Source: Candidatus Pseudobacter hemicellulosilyticus
Lineage (GTDB): Bacteria > Bacteroidota > Bacteroidia > Chitinophagales > Chitinophagaceae
Assembly (NCBI GenBank): GCA_029202545.1
Contig: CP119311.1
Location: 5,084,001-5,148,000 of the forward strand
Reading direction: 5' to 3'
DNA: 64,000 bases
The position numbers and the translations under genes were made by a program. Below are positions 54,301 through 62,645 of this stretch, in pieces. The notes under the pieces are model-generated. The model was not told the DNA's origin and made no database searches. It was given only the letters and a program-made list of their open reading frames with translations. Numbering within the stretch: position 1 is the stretch's first letter; the number at the start of each line of letters is the position of its first letter.

Positions 54301-54641
54301 CCCTCTCTTACAACCGCTCCGGATACCGGTCTTACGTGGTGGCTACACGCCCCGATTTTATAGAGTTTGAAAATGGCCGGAATATGCTGGACCTGCAATT
54401 GAGCGCAAGGGTTTTAAAGCTAAGAGGCGAAATAAAGCTCAATGTAAGCAACCTGCTGGATGAGGCAATTATTTTCTATCAGAATACAGACGGATACAGA
54501 GTAGACGTATTATCCGATGGCGCCTGGGCATTTGAACGTAAGAATGGCACAGATGCCTACGAAAAAAGCAAAGGCGACCAGCAAACGTATCGCATCAAAA
54601 ACGGCCGTACCGCCAGCATTACTTTTACTTATAAATTTTAA
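51339..54641 (+). CDS. TonB-dependent receptor with STN signalling domain
   Basis: The product has 1100 residues. After a long signal peptide region, the STN domain (about 38-112) has QQSLVGCLEKITAQTGNRFYYEG and SNQPLSAILTALLAETGFDW. A carboxypeptidase-regulatory-like domain (about 138-225) follows with GKIIDEENGDPVEGATIRI. The plug (about 235-350) has GVNTIDNRYVVVRGLTERYNQAML and the barrel ends in TASITFTYKF. The STN domain contacts FecR when substrate is bound and so turns on the ECF sigma factor. The likely substrate is not evident. The gene is followed 10 bases later by a lipoprotein gene. Confidence 0.95.
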   Translation: MKRFLCKGKERIQKQWRSGISFLIAIACMALSAYGQKVAQQKITVVFQQQSLVGCLEKITAQTGNRFYYEGNELKQNTKKHTATYSNQPLSAILTALLAETGFDWQEVNQKIVIKKTAAHNQKKEAPVVTPAPKRDPGKITGKIIDEENGDPVEGATIRIGNKGTTSGMAGSFSISLPKGNYTAIVSYVGYGTKEVNEIEVKDNETFTLTITLKREKGQLANVVVKASAKKEGVAALYTAQKNRVSISDGISAEQIAHTPDNNMGQVLKRVSGVNTIDNRYVVVRGLTERYNQAMLDGIIIPSTDMNRRNFSFDIVPTELISNVVVNKTATPDNSAEFAGGQVTVNTLDIPVENFNSVTLGGGYNSRSTGKEVIQLGGRANSDYFGFDDGRRKFPNNIQSWQQGNDPIPDYALEQSRRFNSEQLKVVRSKAAPNQNYRVSLGRVYYAENDTKFGFVGGVTYRNVQETSNFLTLRNSGYIGNPTSNLLIDSTNIRGTGNQHRFATTLGGVLNLGVEGKRYKISLKNYYSRLFSEVSQPATRVDQDGDRRFVEYLDVPEITAVLQNKLDGEHSLNSKGLKLAWTGAITTINQDILDLRRLSYGKTASVGGKDYFESPTLSPWSTSDGDYDYRMSTHLKETDLNWGTSLVLPFTFLKDKSLLKIGYAGWHKQRSLGANKLRIVKPDQDTKVAGWYENILAPGRMGLTGDSAFYYADNSSNGDQYNGKAKYHSGYLMLDQRFKKFRLVYGIRAENFNMANAQEQFLRTPDNLFGSNSKVDPYITGEKNWRFLPSANLTYSLTSKMNLRAAYATTMVRPDFREASYFQLYDVFLDAYISGWNVVSTRIDNYDLRYEWYPSAGEIISVSGFYKKFDKPLELQAMNVTGGAGKTRYLRFQNQKDATSYGVEMEFRKNLGFIADKNWLTNIIFFGNGTITKSEVTAIDYSVITPDAGQSFLLVEKVVPGVKRPLYGQSPWIVNAGVEYLSKYAGATLSYNRSGYRSYVVATRPDFIEFENGRNMLDLQLSARVLKLRGEIKLNVSNLLDEAIIFYQNTDGYRVDVLSDGAWAFERKNGTDAYEKSKGDQQTYRIKNGRTASITFTYKF

Positions 54642-54651
54642 CCACTAAAAT

Positions 54652-55425
54652 ATGAGAGCGATATTATTTACCATTTGTGTATCAGCATTGCTTTTAATTA
54701 CCGCATCGTGCAGTAAAGAAACTGCGGTTTACGACAAAGAGCCTACCACTTTTTTAAATTATCGTTTTGAGAATAGAAGCCAACTTGCCAGTCAGGGTGG
54801 GTTAGGCCTGAAGTATCAGGGCGTACCGCTTCCACAGGGAGTTTTTGGCGGCACTTTTGTACCCGGCAAAGCTGTATTCACATTTTACAATACCCGTACA
54901 GGCGCCACGCTGCTGGAAACAGAAATGGATCTGAAACCAGATATGGAAACCTTATATGTGTTTCAGCCGGATAGCAATGCCGCTCCCGTTCTGCTCAGTA
55001 ATACGCAATTAAATGAGCCGCCGCCGCCTGCAGGTTATTTTAAGCTTAAAATTGCAAGTTTCTGTATAAATGCGCTTTCTCCCAGGCTGGACATTGTGTT
55101 AAATATGCTGGATGCAGATTATATTCCTACGATACCGGTAGATACGATAGAATCTGTAGGCACCAGTTTTGACGGCGCACCATTTTATCTCATAAAAAAG
55201 GATCCGGTGCTGCCTTCTTATGCACTTTCTTTTATTGACCACAATACCAAAGAAACTATTTTAGACAAAGCCGGTAACAGGTACATAACCCCTGGTATGA
55301 TTGAAGCGTATAATCCAATTGATATTTACACTTATTACTTAACTGAAGAGGATCCTCCTGAAATGGACATCTTTCTTTTTAAGAACAATCGCTATTATAA
55401 CATAGGAGTATATCCACTGTTTTAG
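54652..55425 (+). CDS. Unknown lipoprotein of the ECF-FecR-TonB locus
   Basis: The product has 257 residues. A signal peptide with ITASC lipobox (Cys20) is followed by a beta-rich mature part with FENRSQLASQGGLGLKYQG, TFYNTRTGATLLETEMDLKPDMETLYVFQ and SPRLDIVLNMLDADY. The pattern suggests one or two Ig- or DUF4397-like units, but I cannot name the family. It is the last gene of the locus, 10 bases after the receptor, and probably sits on the outer membrane next to it as a ligand-capture lipoprotein. A terminator follows. Confidence 0.75.
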   Translation: MRAILFTICVSALLLITASCSKETAVYDKEPTTFLNYRFENRSQLASQGGLGLKYQGVPLPQGVFGGTFVPGKAVFTFYNTRTGATLLETEMDLKPDMETLYVFQPDSNAAPVLLSNTQLNEPPPPAGYFKLKIASFCINALSPRLDIVLNMLDADYIPTIPVDTIESVGTSFDGAPFYLIKKDPVLPSYALSFIDHNTKETILDKAGNRYITPGMIEAYNPIDIYTYYLTEEDPPEMDIFLFKNNRYYNIGVYPLF

Positions 55426-55446
55426 TAGCAGCCACAATTTATAGTT

Positions 55447-55478
55447 AACAGGTGTGCCATACGGTACACCTGTTTCTT
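55447..55478 (+). terminator. Terminator of the ECF-FecR-TonB locus
   Basis: AACAGGTGT pairs with ACACCTGTT across a 10-base loop, followed by TTCTTATTT. It lies 22 bases after the lipoprotein stop. Confidence 0.7.
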
Positions 55479-55500
55479 ATTTACAGGTAAACAGAATACA

Positions 55501-55758
55501 CTACTTCACAATGGCCTCCACGGCATCGATCACCGCCTGGACCAGTTCCCGGTCAACAGGGGAGTGGCCCGCCGCTTCCGGATCTTCCAGCACAGCCCGG
55601 TAATTGCGCTCCTCATCGGGTTCCAGCAGCAGGGACACGCCCTGCACCAGCACCCTGATCTTATGCGTATACCCTGTACTCAGCAGCTCGCCGGGGACCA
55701 GTAATTTTTCCCCTTTGTACAGCACCGGGATCTCAAAACCATCATCAGTGTATGTCAT
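55501..55758 (-). CDS. Small conserved protein (85 aa)
   Basis: The protein is short and acidic with a strand-rich first half (FEIPVLYKGEKLLVPGELLSTGYTHKIRVLVQGVSLLLEPDEERNYRAVL) and a helical end (ELVQAVIDAVEAIVK). No signal peptide or membrane helix. The composition and length look like a genuine conserved cytosolic protein, but I do not know its function. It has the minus orientation like its small neighbour, 194 bases away. Confidence 0.7.
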   Translation of the reverse strand: MTYTDDGFEIPVLYKGEKLLVPGELLSTGYTHKIRVLVQGVSLLLEPDEERNYRAVLEDPEAAGHSPVDRELVQAVIDAVEAIVK

Positions 55759-55952
55759 AAATAATCAGTTTATAAGTATTCAACCCCCAAACCCCATCCA
55801 GGCTGACAGGGTAATGTACCCAAACCCTTCCGGGAACTGTACCTGGCTTACGCATCGTACTTCCGGAACTGCCGCTCACCCTTCTCCCCAAAACCCAAAA
55901 GGGTCGCACGAGAACGTACAACCCTATCAGGAATGAAGTTACAAATTATTGA
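55759..55952. other. Intergenic region of 194 bases
   Basis: Between the 85-aa gene and the small basic protein gene nothing recognisable is present apart from short AT- and C-rich tracts. Confidence 0.4.
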
Positions 55953-56108
55953 TTAGCTGCCCCTGGTGCCGCCTGTTTTAACAGGCTTCTTGCTGAAACC
56001 GGAAGCCTTGCCCTGCTTGGGGATGAACTTGCTGCCGGCGGCATTATTGCTCAGGTGACTTTTCTTTGCTTTCTTATCGTTCTGCTTATTATTGGATGTA
56101 AGTGACAT
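55953..56108 (-). CDS. Small basic Gly/Asn/Lys-rich protein (51 aa)
   Basis: An ATG at 56108 (minus strand) opens a 51-codon frame. The product has lysine clusters (KQNDKKAKKSH), SNNAAGSKFIPKQG, a second basic segment (SGFSKKPVKTGG) and ends in TRGS. It has no hydrophobic segment. Small basic proteins of similar composition occur in this phylum and may bind nucleic acid or ribosomes, but I do not know this family. The gene is too short for usual gene callers. It starts 38 bases before the end of the upstream DUF3857 gene on the same strand, so it may be in its transcript. Confidence 0.6.
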   Translation of the reverse strand: MSLTSNNKQNDKKAKKSHLSNNAAGSKFIPKQGKASGFSKKPVKTGGTRGS

Positions 56109-56146
56109 AGGCTACCATTTTTACTACTAACAAATATAGTTGTTAC

Positions 56147-58432
56147 TCACAACTTTACCAATACCAGCTTGGCCTGCGAAAAATTGTAGGCGGCATCTAT
56201 CATGGTCAGCAGCTGCGGCCATTTTGCTACGTCAAAGCGACGGCCCTTGTACATTTTCCGCACTTCCAGCAGGACCTTATCGCCATTCAGCGTAGCCTTG
56301 CTGTTAAAGCTGCCGCATTCATTGTCTACTACATTGGTCAGGCTTTCCAGCCCTTTCACCGTGTATCCGGCCGGTATGGTAAATTCAATCCGCCAGCTCA
56401 TGGTGCGCGGATAACCCAGGTCAATGGGCAAGGTGCGCCTGGTACGTTCTTCTTCCTTCCTGACGCTTGCCTGGCGGCCAATCAGGGAGGGCAGGGGCAC
56501 CAGGAGGTCATTGCCGGCAGAAGAGGTCATATCCGCCAGCACAAAGCTCTCACTGTATTTCAGGTTGGGCTTCTTATACGTTCTGCCGTCCTGCTGCAGG
56601 CGGAAATTTTTATAGGTTTCAACCGTGGCGCCATATTCTGATTCCACCAGCGGTTTCATCATTTCCGGTTTCTCCTCTTTCCATTTTTTCTTCTGCTCAC
56701 TGAAGTTATTGGTGGCTTTTTCTTCGGTCCGGGCATCCATACCTTCCCACATGCTGGCGCCATCGTAGTTCCGGTAATCACCTTCCATAAAAGGCGTCAG
56801 CGCCAGCACATCATCCTGCAGGTCGGCCTTCAGCAGTCCTTTCATTTCAACGGTCTTATCCACCACCATATTGGCGGCGTCCAGAGAGGCTACTACCTGG
56901 ACCAGCTCGGCATTGAAAAAGGTGTCGGTAACCGGTAACACCTCATTGGTGATAGTGGATTTCTCATTCTTATAATTGAAACTGATGGCTGTATTGCCCA
57001 CCAGGCTTACCGGGAGGTCTTCCGGGTTCAGGTGCTCCATGGGATTGGCATAATACCTGTTCTTGATCTTCACCAGCCAGGCAATTTCCTGGGTAAACGC
57101 TATATTGGCAATATCCGTTCGGGTATTGGGTGCAGTTATGACAATTTCGTGGTCTATCCGCTGTTTTTTCAGCAGGTTGGAGAACACACGGGCAAAAGCA
57201 AAATCGCTCCAGTTATTGTACAGGGTCTGGGACCGGATATAGTAATAGGCCTTACGGGCAAAGTCTTCGTCGGAGGAACCGGTAACCCCTTTTTTCTTCA
57301 GTAAGCCAAACATTTCATCGGCGGTAGCTTCCATGCTGGAACGCAGGCCGGCGCTGTAATTGCCGGTCTTGTTCAGTTTCTCGGGGTTGAACCAAAAGAT
57401 CCGGGCTTTGTCGCCCAGCTCCGTCAGACTGAGCTGGCGCTTCATATCATTCTCGTCTTTGTACCAGACAAACTCGCGACCACTGCTGCGGGCATAGATC
57501 ATCTGGAATTTCACGCTGGGTAATTCCATGAACTCGCTGACATAACGGGTATCGTTCATTTTCTCACGGTTCTCATCCACCCAGCGGTAAACCTTTGTGC
57601 CATTATCCATGGTGGTGGCAAATTCTGGTGCGCCCTTCTGGCTTTTGTAGCCAATATAGTACCTGTCGTCCTGCGCAGCTACCTGGATCACCTGCCTGGC
57701 AACAGGCAGCTCACGGTTGCAGAGGTAGTATATAGGGGTGAACTCCTTATAGCTGGGATTGTGAAAGTACGACTGGCTATTCAGGTTCCTGAACTCATAT
57801 TCCAGGATATCACCTTCTTCCAGGTCCGGTACAGCCATTTTATAATACACCGGGCGGTAGCGGGAGGTAAAGGGATAGTCTGTATAACTTTTATAGATGG
57901 AAGGCACGGCGCCCAGGTCTTCCACACGCACAGCGTCATCCAGCTTGATAGCCTGCTTGCTGCCGTCTTTTTTGATCACACGGGCCGAAAAAGCATCCTG
58001 GGCGTCATTCAAACGGAAATAGAGGATAGAGTACTGGTCAATGGCAAAGCGGTCGCGGAGCAGGATGCGGCGGCGCTCTGTTTCCTCTATCAGGATATTG
58101 GTCTCGTTGTTGGCATTGGCTAAATAAATGCTGGTGCCCAGGCTCACCGGCGCCAGCACAAGGCCCCAGATATTGCGGCCGATGCGTTTGCCTACGCCCA
58201 CGCCTTTTTTATCAAAATCAAAGCTGGTCTTCTGGCTGAGGATCACAGCGCTTTCATTGGCCCACTGCGCAGCGGAAGTGGTGCTGAAATCTGCATCATT
58301 TTCCAGGAGGAGGGGAGCGGATTTCAGGTTCTTGTTATTCCCGTCCAGTTCTTTTTGGGTGATCCGGGCCTGGGATAATACCTGGCCGGTTGCCAGTGCT
58401 ATCAGGCAAAGGGGGAGTGCTATTTTTTTCAT
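56147..58432 (-). CDS. DUF3857-domain protein (761 aa)
   Basis: The product has 761 residues and a signal peptide (MKKIALPLCLIALATGQVLSQA). A DUF3857-type beta domain lies at about residues 60-280 (for example YYKMAVPDLEEGDILEYEFRN). A transglutaminase-like helical core follows near 375-470 (DEDFARKAYYYIRSQTLYNNW) but lacks the Cys seen in active enzymes. The C-terminal domain is beta-rich. The protein is likely periplasmic or outer-membrane facing. It is 16 bases after a similar gene (648 aa) and the pair forms an operon. Function is unknown. Confidence 0.8.
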   Translation of the reverse strand: MKKIALPLCLIALATGQVLSQARITQKELDGNNKNLKSAPLLLENDADFSTTSAAQWANESAVILSQKTSFDFDKKGVGVGKRIGRNIWGLVLAPVSLGTSIYLANANNETNILIEETERRRILLRDRFAIDQYSILYFRLNDAQDAFSARVIKKDGSKQAIKLDDAVRVEDLGAVPSIYKSYTDYPFTSRYRPVYYKMAVPDLEEGDILEYEFRNLNSQSYFHNPSYKEFTPIYYLCNRELPVARQVIQVAAQDDRYYIGYKSQKGAPEFATTMDNGTKVYRWVDENREKMNDTRYVSEFMELPSVKFQMIYARSSGREFVWYKDENDMKRQLSLTELGDKARIFWFNPEKLNKTGNYSAGLRSSMEATADEMFGLLKKKGVTGSSDEDFARKAYYYIRSQTLYNNWSDFAFARVFSNLLKKQRIDHEIVITAPNTRTDIANIAFTQEIAWLVKIKNRYYANPMEHLNPEDLPVSLVGNTAISFNYKNEKSTITNEVLPVTDTFFNAELVQVVASLDAANMVVDKTVEMKGLLKADLQDDVLALTPFMEGDYRNYDGASMWEGMDARTEEKATNNFSEQKKKWKEEKPEMMKPLVESEYGATVETYKNFRLQQDGRTYKKPNLKYSESFVLADMTSSAGNDLLVPLPSLIGRQASVRKEEERTRRTLPIDLGYPRTMSWRIEFTIPAGYTVKGLESLTNVVDNECGSFNSKATLNGDKVLLEVRKMYKGRRFDVAKWPQLLTMIDAAYNFSQAKLVLVKL

Positions 58433-58448
58433 GGAATGTTGTTAAAGG

Positions 58449-60395
58449 TTATTGCAGCTTTATGGTCAGGCTGTTCCGGTTGTATTCTTTGATCTTGTTG
58501 AGGAAGGCTTTCCATTCCGGAAATTCCTTCACGCTGATAACAGGCGAACCCATGTACATAGACTTTTTCAGGACCACCTGGTTGGCGCTGCTGGTATAGG
58601 ATGCGTCAATCTTATTCTGGGCAAAAACCAGCTGGAATGCAGGCGGAGCAGCCTGTACGCTGGCTTTGGCCGGCAGCTGCAGGATCACTTCATCACGGGT
58701 TTCCATCACGCGGTCCAGGTCAATAGGATTCTCCCGGTCGTCCTTCGGCATCAGGTTAGCGAAAAGGCTGGGGAAGAAATCGATCCGCGTATAATTGAGA
58801 TCGTCCACTTTGGTGACCTGGTTGCTGATCTCCACATCGCCTTCAATCACCAGCGGGATATCGCGGTCTTTGAAATCGGAGGTCTTCACATTGCTGGCTA
58901 CTGAATTACTGCTTTGCAGTTCCAGCATCTGGGTAATAAACTCTTTCCGTTTGGCGGCAGGTATATTATTGTACAAATAATGGAAGAAGCTCACGGCCTC
59001 GCCCTGGAATGTGAGGGTTACATGTCCTTTGATGACATTTCCCTGCAGCGCCAGGTTGGCTTTGGTGAGGATCAGGTTATCGGCCGCCTTTGCAGGGGGA
59101 ACGGTTTCCACTTTGTAGTTGTCGCCATCCTGTACCAGTACATTCTTTCCCGAGATCCGGTAAGCGTTCCGGCCAAAAGGAGCATATTTTTCAGTGCCGT
59201 CCAGGAAATAAGCCTGGCCTTTGAGATAGGCCACGCAAATGGCGTGGTTGTCTACGCAGAGCGATTGGATCTGGGTGCGGTCGTAGGGAATTTCCCTGGT
59301 GCCGATCCAGGCAAAATGCGCATTAAAACCCGCCAGCTTCAGCATCTCCGTGAGCAGGTTGGCCATGCCTTTGCAATCGCCATATTTATTTTTGAACACT
59401 TCCTGTGCCGTCTGGGGAACAAAACCGGCATAACCTTCTTCAAAAGCGATGTAGCGGATATTGTCCTGCACCCAGTAATAGATGGCCTTCATCTTTTCTT
59501 CGTCGGAAGATTTGCCCTGTGTAAGCTGACCTACCAGGGTCTTAAAGTCATCATTGCTGTTGGCTGCTTTTTTGTACAGGAAATTGTACCAGCCATACAT
59601 ATCGGCCAGGTTGGTAAATCCCTTGTATTGCTGGGAGCCTGCCGTAAAATTGCGCACGGTGATCACCAGGTGGGGGAGATAGTAGGGACGAGCCAGGGAA
59701 GCGGCTTCCCGCTTGATGCCTGGCAGGCTCTCGGCTGTATAGGTATATACTTTGCTGTTCTTTTCAGTCTTTACTTCTTTCTTCACTTTGTACCCTGCAA
59801 AGTTCTGCTCGGATATTTCCAGCACCAGCCAGTCAGGTACTTTGAAACTGACGCTGACCTGTTTTACCGGGAACCCTTCATGGAAGAATACACGGGTCAG
59901 GTATTTGGCATCCGTATATTCATAGTTGTAGGTGAACCGGCAACGCTGCCCGCTTTCTTCAGCAGTGTAGCCGTAAATAAGCGCATAGTTATCGTCCATA
60001 AAGATGGACTCATCAGTCAGGGATACCTTTTTCGGCGGGTATTTCTGGCTCCTGAACTTACTCTTGTAGAAGATACCAAAATCATAGTCCGCCAGTTTCA
60101 CAAACTGGTTGTAGGGCAGGCCATAACCTACCGGCACTTTGTTTTCCATGGAGACCATCTCCACAGTGCCTGTTTCTCTGGCCGTGACCACGGGGGTACC
60201 GGCAATGCCTTTACCGGTATTGAAGCTGATCTCTTTGCTGATCAGCGAAGCGCCATAAGATGCTTTTTTTGATAATTTTTTCAGGGAGGTTACATGTGCA
60301 AGTCCTTCTTCGTCTGCGGTTTGCAGCTGGGCGTGGAGAGTACCCTGAACCAGAAGAAAGGCCAGTACGGACAAGGTTAGCCTGTTGGTTAACAT
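58449..60395 (-). CDS. DUF3857 and transglutaminase-like domain protein (648 aa)
   Basis: The product has 648 residues. After a signal peptide (to about residue 23), a DUF3857-type domain covers about 40-245 and a transglutaminase-like domain about 270-420. The latter has the full catalytic triad: Cys in NKYGDCKGMANLL, His in VDNHAIC and Asp in YFLDGTEKY. Such proteins act in the periplasm or outside the cell, and may cleave or cross-link peptides. The gene is first of a pair with a related protein that lacks the catalytic Cys. No substrate is known. Confidence 0.85.
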   Translation of the reverse strand: MLTNRLTLSVLAFLLVQGTLHAQLQTADEEGLAHVTSLKKLSKKASYGASLISKEISFNTGKGIAGTPVVTARETGTVEMVSMENKVPVGYGLPYNQFVKLADYDFGIFYKSKFRSQKYPPKKVSLTDESIFMDDNYALIYGYTAEESGQRCRFTYNYEYTDAKYLTRVFFHEGFPVKQVSVSFKVPDWLVLEISEQNFAGYKVKKEVKTEKNSKVYTYTAESLPGIKREAASLARPYYLPHLVITVRNFTAGSQQYKGFTNLADMYGWYNFLYKKAANSNDDFKTLVGQLTQGKSSDEEKMKAIYYWVQDNIRYIAFEEGYAGFVPQTAQEVFKNKYGDCKGMANLLTEMLKLAGFNAHFAWIGTREIPYDRTQIQSLCVDNHAICVAYLKGQAYFLDGTEKYAPFGRNAYRISGKNVLVQDGDNYKVETVPPAKAADNLILTKANLALQGNVIKGHVTLTFQGEAVSFFHYLYNNIPAAKRKEFITQMLELQSSNSVASNVKTSDFKDRDIPLVIEGDVEISNQVTKVDDLNYTRIDFFPSLFANLMPKDDRENPIDLDRVMETRDEVILQLPAKASVQAAPPAFQLVFAQNKIDASYTSSANQVVLKKSMYMGSPVISVKEFPEWKAFLNKIKEYNRNSLTIKLQ

Positions 60396-60557
60396 GGTTG
60401 TTTAGAGGTTTTAGGGCTGTAAAAATACAGATTCCGGGCCGATTATCCTTTTTTAGGCGGGTTTCAGGGCCCGGAGGGGCCGTTCCGCCAGCCGGTTAAC
60501 CCATCCGGCTTTCAATACTCCCAACTTCTCTGTAATTTGCCTGGAAAATACCGGATA

Positions 60558-61448
60558 ATGAAGAAATCAGGCCTGGCCCTATTACTTGTGATCAGCTCGC
60601 TGGCCCAAGCACAGCAGAAAACTGCCAAAGCTCCTGTTGCCAGTAATAATACCCTGCTCTGGAAGATCAGCGGCAAAGGACTGGTGAAGCCCTCTTATCT
60701 TTTCGGCACCATGCATATCCTTTGTTCGGACGATGCCCGGCTGAGCCCAAACCTGAATGAGGTGATCAAAGAAGTGAACAGGATCTATTTTGAACTGGAC
60801 ATGGACAATCCACAGGAAATGTGGGGCGCCATGAACCATGTAAAGATGAATGATAACAAGAAGCTGTCGGACCTGCTGACCGCTGAAGAATACAGCCGGG
60901 TAGAAAAGTTCTTCCAGGAGAACAAAATGCCGCCGCTCTCTATGCTCAATACCTTAAAACCCATGTTTGCGTCTGTACTCATCTCCGAAAGGCTGATGAC
61001 CTGTGAAAAAAAGAACGGGATGGAAGAACAGATCATGGCCGCCAGCAAAAACCTGGGGAAAGAGATCTTTGGACTGGAAACGCCCGCTTACCAGATGGGG
61101 CTGTTTGACAGTATCCCTTATGAAGAACAGGCCAGGTCCCTGCTGGGTTATATTGACAATATTGACAGCTACCGGGAAGCTACCCAGGAAATGGTAGACG
61201 TATACCGTAAGCAGGATCTTAAGCGACTGGATTCCCTGGTAGTCAAAAGCGATCCCGGTATGGATAAGTATATGGACCTGCTCCTCTACAACCGCAACCG
61301 CAACTGGGTGGATTTCTTCCCCGCCATTGTGGAAGGCGGCCGCAATTCCCTCCTGATTGCAGTAGGGGCGGGGCACCTGCCTGGCGATAAAGGCGTGATC
61401 AGCCTGCTCCGTAAAGCCGGTTACACAGTAAAACCGATGATCAACTAA
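60558..61448 (+). CDS. TraB/GumN family protein
   Basis: The product has 296 residues from the ATG at 60558, chosen over an upstream TTG because it leads straight into the signal peptide (MKKSGLALLLVISSLAQAQ). Motifs typical of TraB/GumN proteins are present: LLWKISGKG and SYLFGTMH near residue 50, ELD near residue 80, and GAGHLPGDKGVISLLRKAGYTV near the end. These are predicted metal-dependent hydrolases with Tiki-like peptidase folds. The GTMH histidine and conserved acidic residues are intact. It is likely periplasmic. No pathway can be assigned. Confidence 0.9.
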   Translation: MKKSGLALLLVISSLAQAQQKTAKAPVASNNTLLWKISGKGLVKPSYLFGTMHILCSDDARLSPNLNEVIKEVNRIYFELDMDNPQEMWGAMNHVKMNDNKKLSDLLTAEEYSRVEKFFQENKMPPLSMLNTLKPMFASVLISERLMTCEKKNGMEEQIMAASKNLGKEIFGLETPAYQMGLFDSIPYEEQARSLLGYIDNIDSYREATQEMVDVYRKQDLKRLDSLVVKSDPGMDKYMDLLLYNRNRNWVDFFPAIVEGGRNSLLIAVGAGHLPGDKGVISLLRKAGYTVKPMIN

Positions 61449-61513
61449 GCCCGTTTGCAGGTAATTTTCCTTTTGGGACTTGTTGGTTAATTCTGCACCT
61501 TTGCCACCGTTTT

Positions 61514-62536
61514 ATGCAACCAATACGGGAATTATATCCATTACTGACCACACCTCGTAAGGTAGTGATCACCATGCACCAGAAACCGGACGCCGACGCC
61601 ATGGGCTCGGCCCTGGGATTGTACCATTTCCTGGTCCAGCTGGGCCATCAGCCTATCGTGATATCGCCCACCAACTGGGCACGCTGGCTTAACTGGATGC
61701 CCGGCTGCGATAAGGTGGTGGACTTTGAACTGAACCGGGATAAGACCGACGCCATCCTCCGGGATGCCGACTGGCTCTTCTGTCTCGACTTCAACATTTT
61801 CCACCGCACCAAGAACCTGGCGCCCAGGCTGGCCGCCTTTACCGGGACCCGCATCCTGATAGACCATCACCAGCAACCCGATGAGCCCAACTTCCAGTAC
61901 GGGATCAGCAATACAGCCAAAAGCTCTACCTGCGAAATGATCTACGACCTGATAGTGGGATCAGGCCATCGCGGGCTGCTCAATAAAGAGATCGCGTCCT
62001 GCATCTATGCTGGGGTAATGACAGACACCGGCTCTTTCCGCTTCCCCGCCGCTTCTGCCGATGTGCATAAGATGGTGGCCGAACTGAAGGAACACGGACT
62101 GGATCATACCAAAGTACATGAGAACATCTATGACAACTACCTGGAGAACAGGTTGCGGTTCATAGGTCATATACTGCTGCACCGCATGGAAGTATTCTAT
62201 GAATACAATACCGCCCTGATTGCCATCAGCAAGAAGGACCTGCTCCGCTATGAGATCAAGACCGGTGATACCGAAGGGCTGGTCAACTATCCCCTCAGTA
62301 TCCAGGGCATCCGGCTGGCGGCACTGGTCATTGACCGGGATGAAGAACGTAAATGGAGCTTCCGCAGCAAAGGCGATTTTGATACCAATACTTTTGCCCG
62401 CAAATATTTTGAGGGTGGCGGCCACTACAACGCTTCCGGCGGCCGCAGCAGCGCTTCCCTGGACGAGACTGTTCAACACTTTATTGATGCCATGCAACAG
62501 AACGCCGCCTTGCTCCAGGAAGACAATAACCAGTAA
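61514..62536 (+). CDS. DHH family phosphoesterase (NrnA-like)
   Basis: The product has 340 residues. The N-terminal DHH domain has MHQKPDADAMGSALGL (motif I), the DFN strand, and ILIDHHQQPD with the DHH triplet. Motif IV-like GVMTDTGSFRF is present. The C-terminal DHHA1 domain ends with GGGHYNASGGRS, a substrate-binding motif. This is the layout of bifunctional oligoribonuclease/PAP phosphatase NrnA, which degrades short RNA oligomers and removes phosphate from PAP in the cytosol. The length is typical. Upstream there is a TraB/GumN gene and downstream an FKBP-type gene. Confidence 0.92.
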   Translation: MQPIRELYPLLTTPRKVVITMHQKPDADAMGSALGLYHFLVQLGHQPIVISPTNWARWLNWMPGCDKVVDFELNRDKTDAILRDADWLFCLDFNIFHRTKNLAPRLAAFTGTRILIDHHQQPDEPNFQYGISNTAKSSTCEMIYDLIVGSGHRGLLNKEIASCIYAGVMTDTGSFRFPAASADVHKMVAELKEHGLDHTKVHENIYDNYLENRLRFIGHILLHRMEVFYEYNTALIAISKKDLLRYEIKTGDTEGLVNYPLSIQGIRLAALVIDRDEERKWSFRSKGDFDTNTFARKYFEGGGHYNASGGRSSASLDETVQHFIDAMQQNAALLQEDNNQ

Positions 62537-62645
62537 AAAGCAAAAACCATTCACCAATAAAAATCCAACACGAAACCAAACATTGGCGCTTAAAAAAAGG
62601 GAGTGAAGATGTAAGGTTGCCGGGGGTAATCAATAAACATTAAAG

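Noticed and set aside
58914..60272. 452-codon plus-strand frame
   Set aside because: It is the complement of the transglutaminase-like gene, which has a full catalytic triad and signal peptide. The antisense product has no recognisable features.
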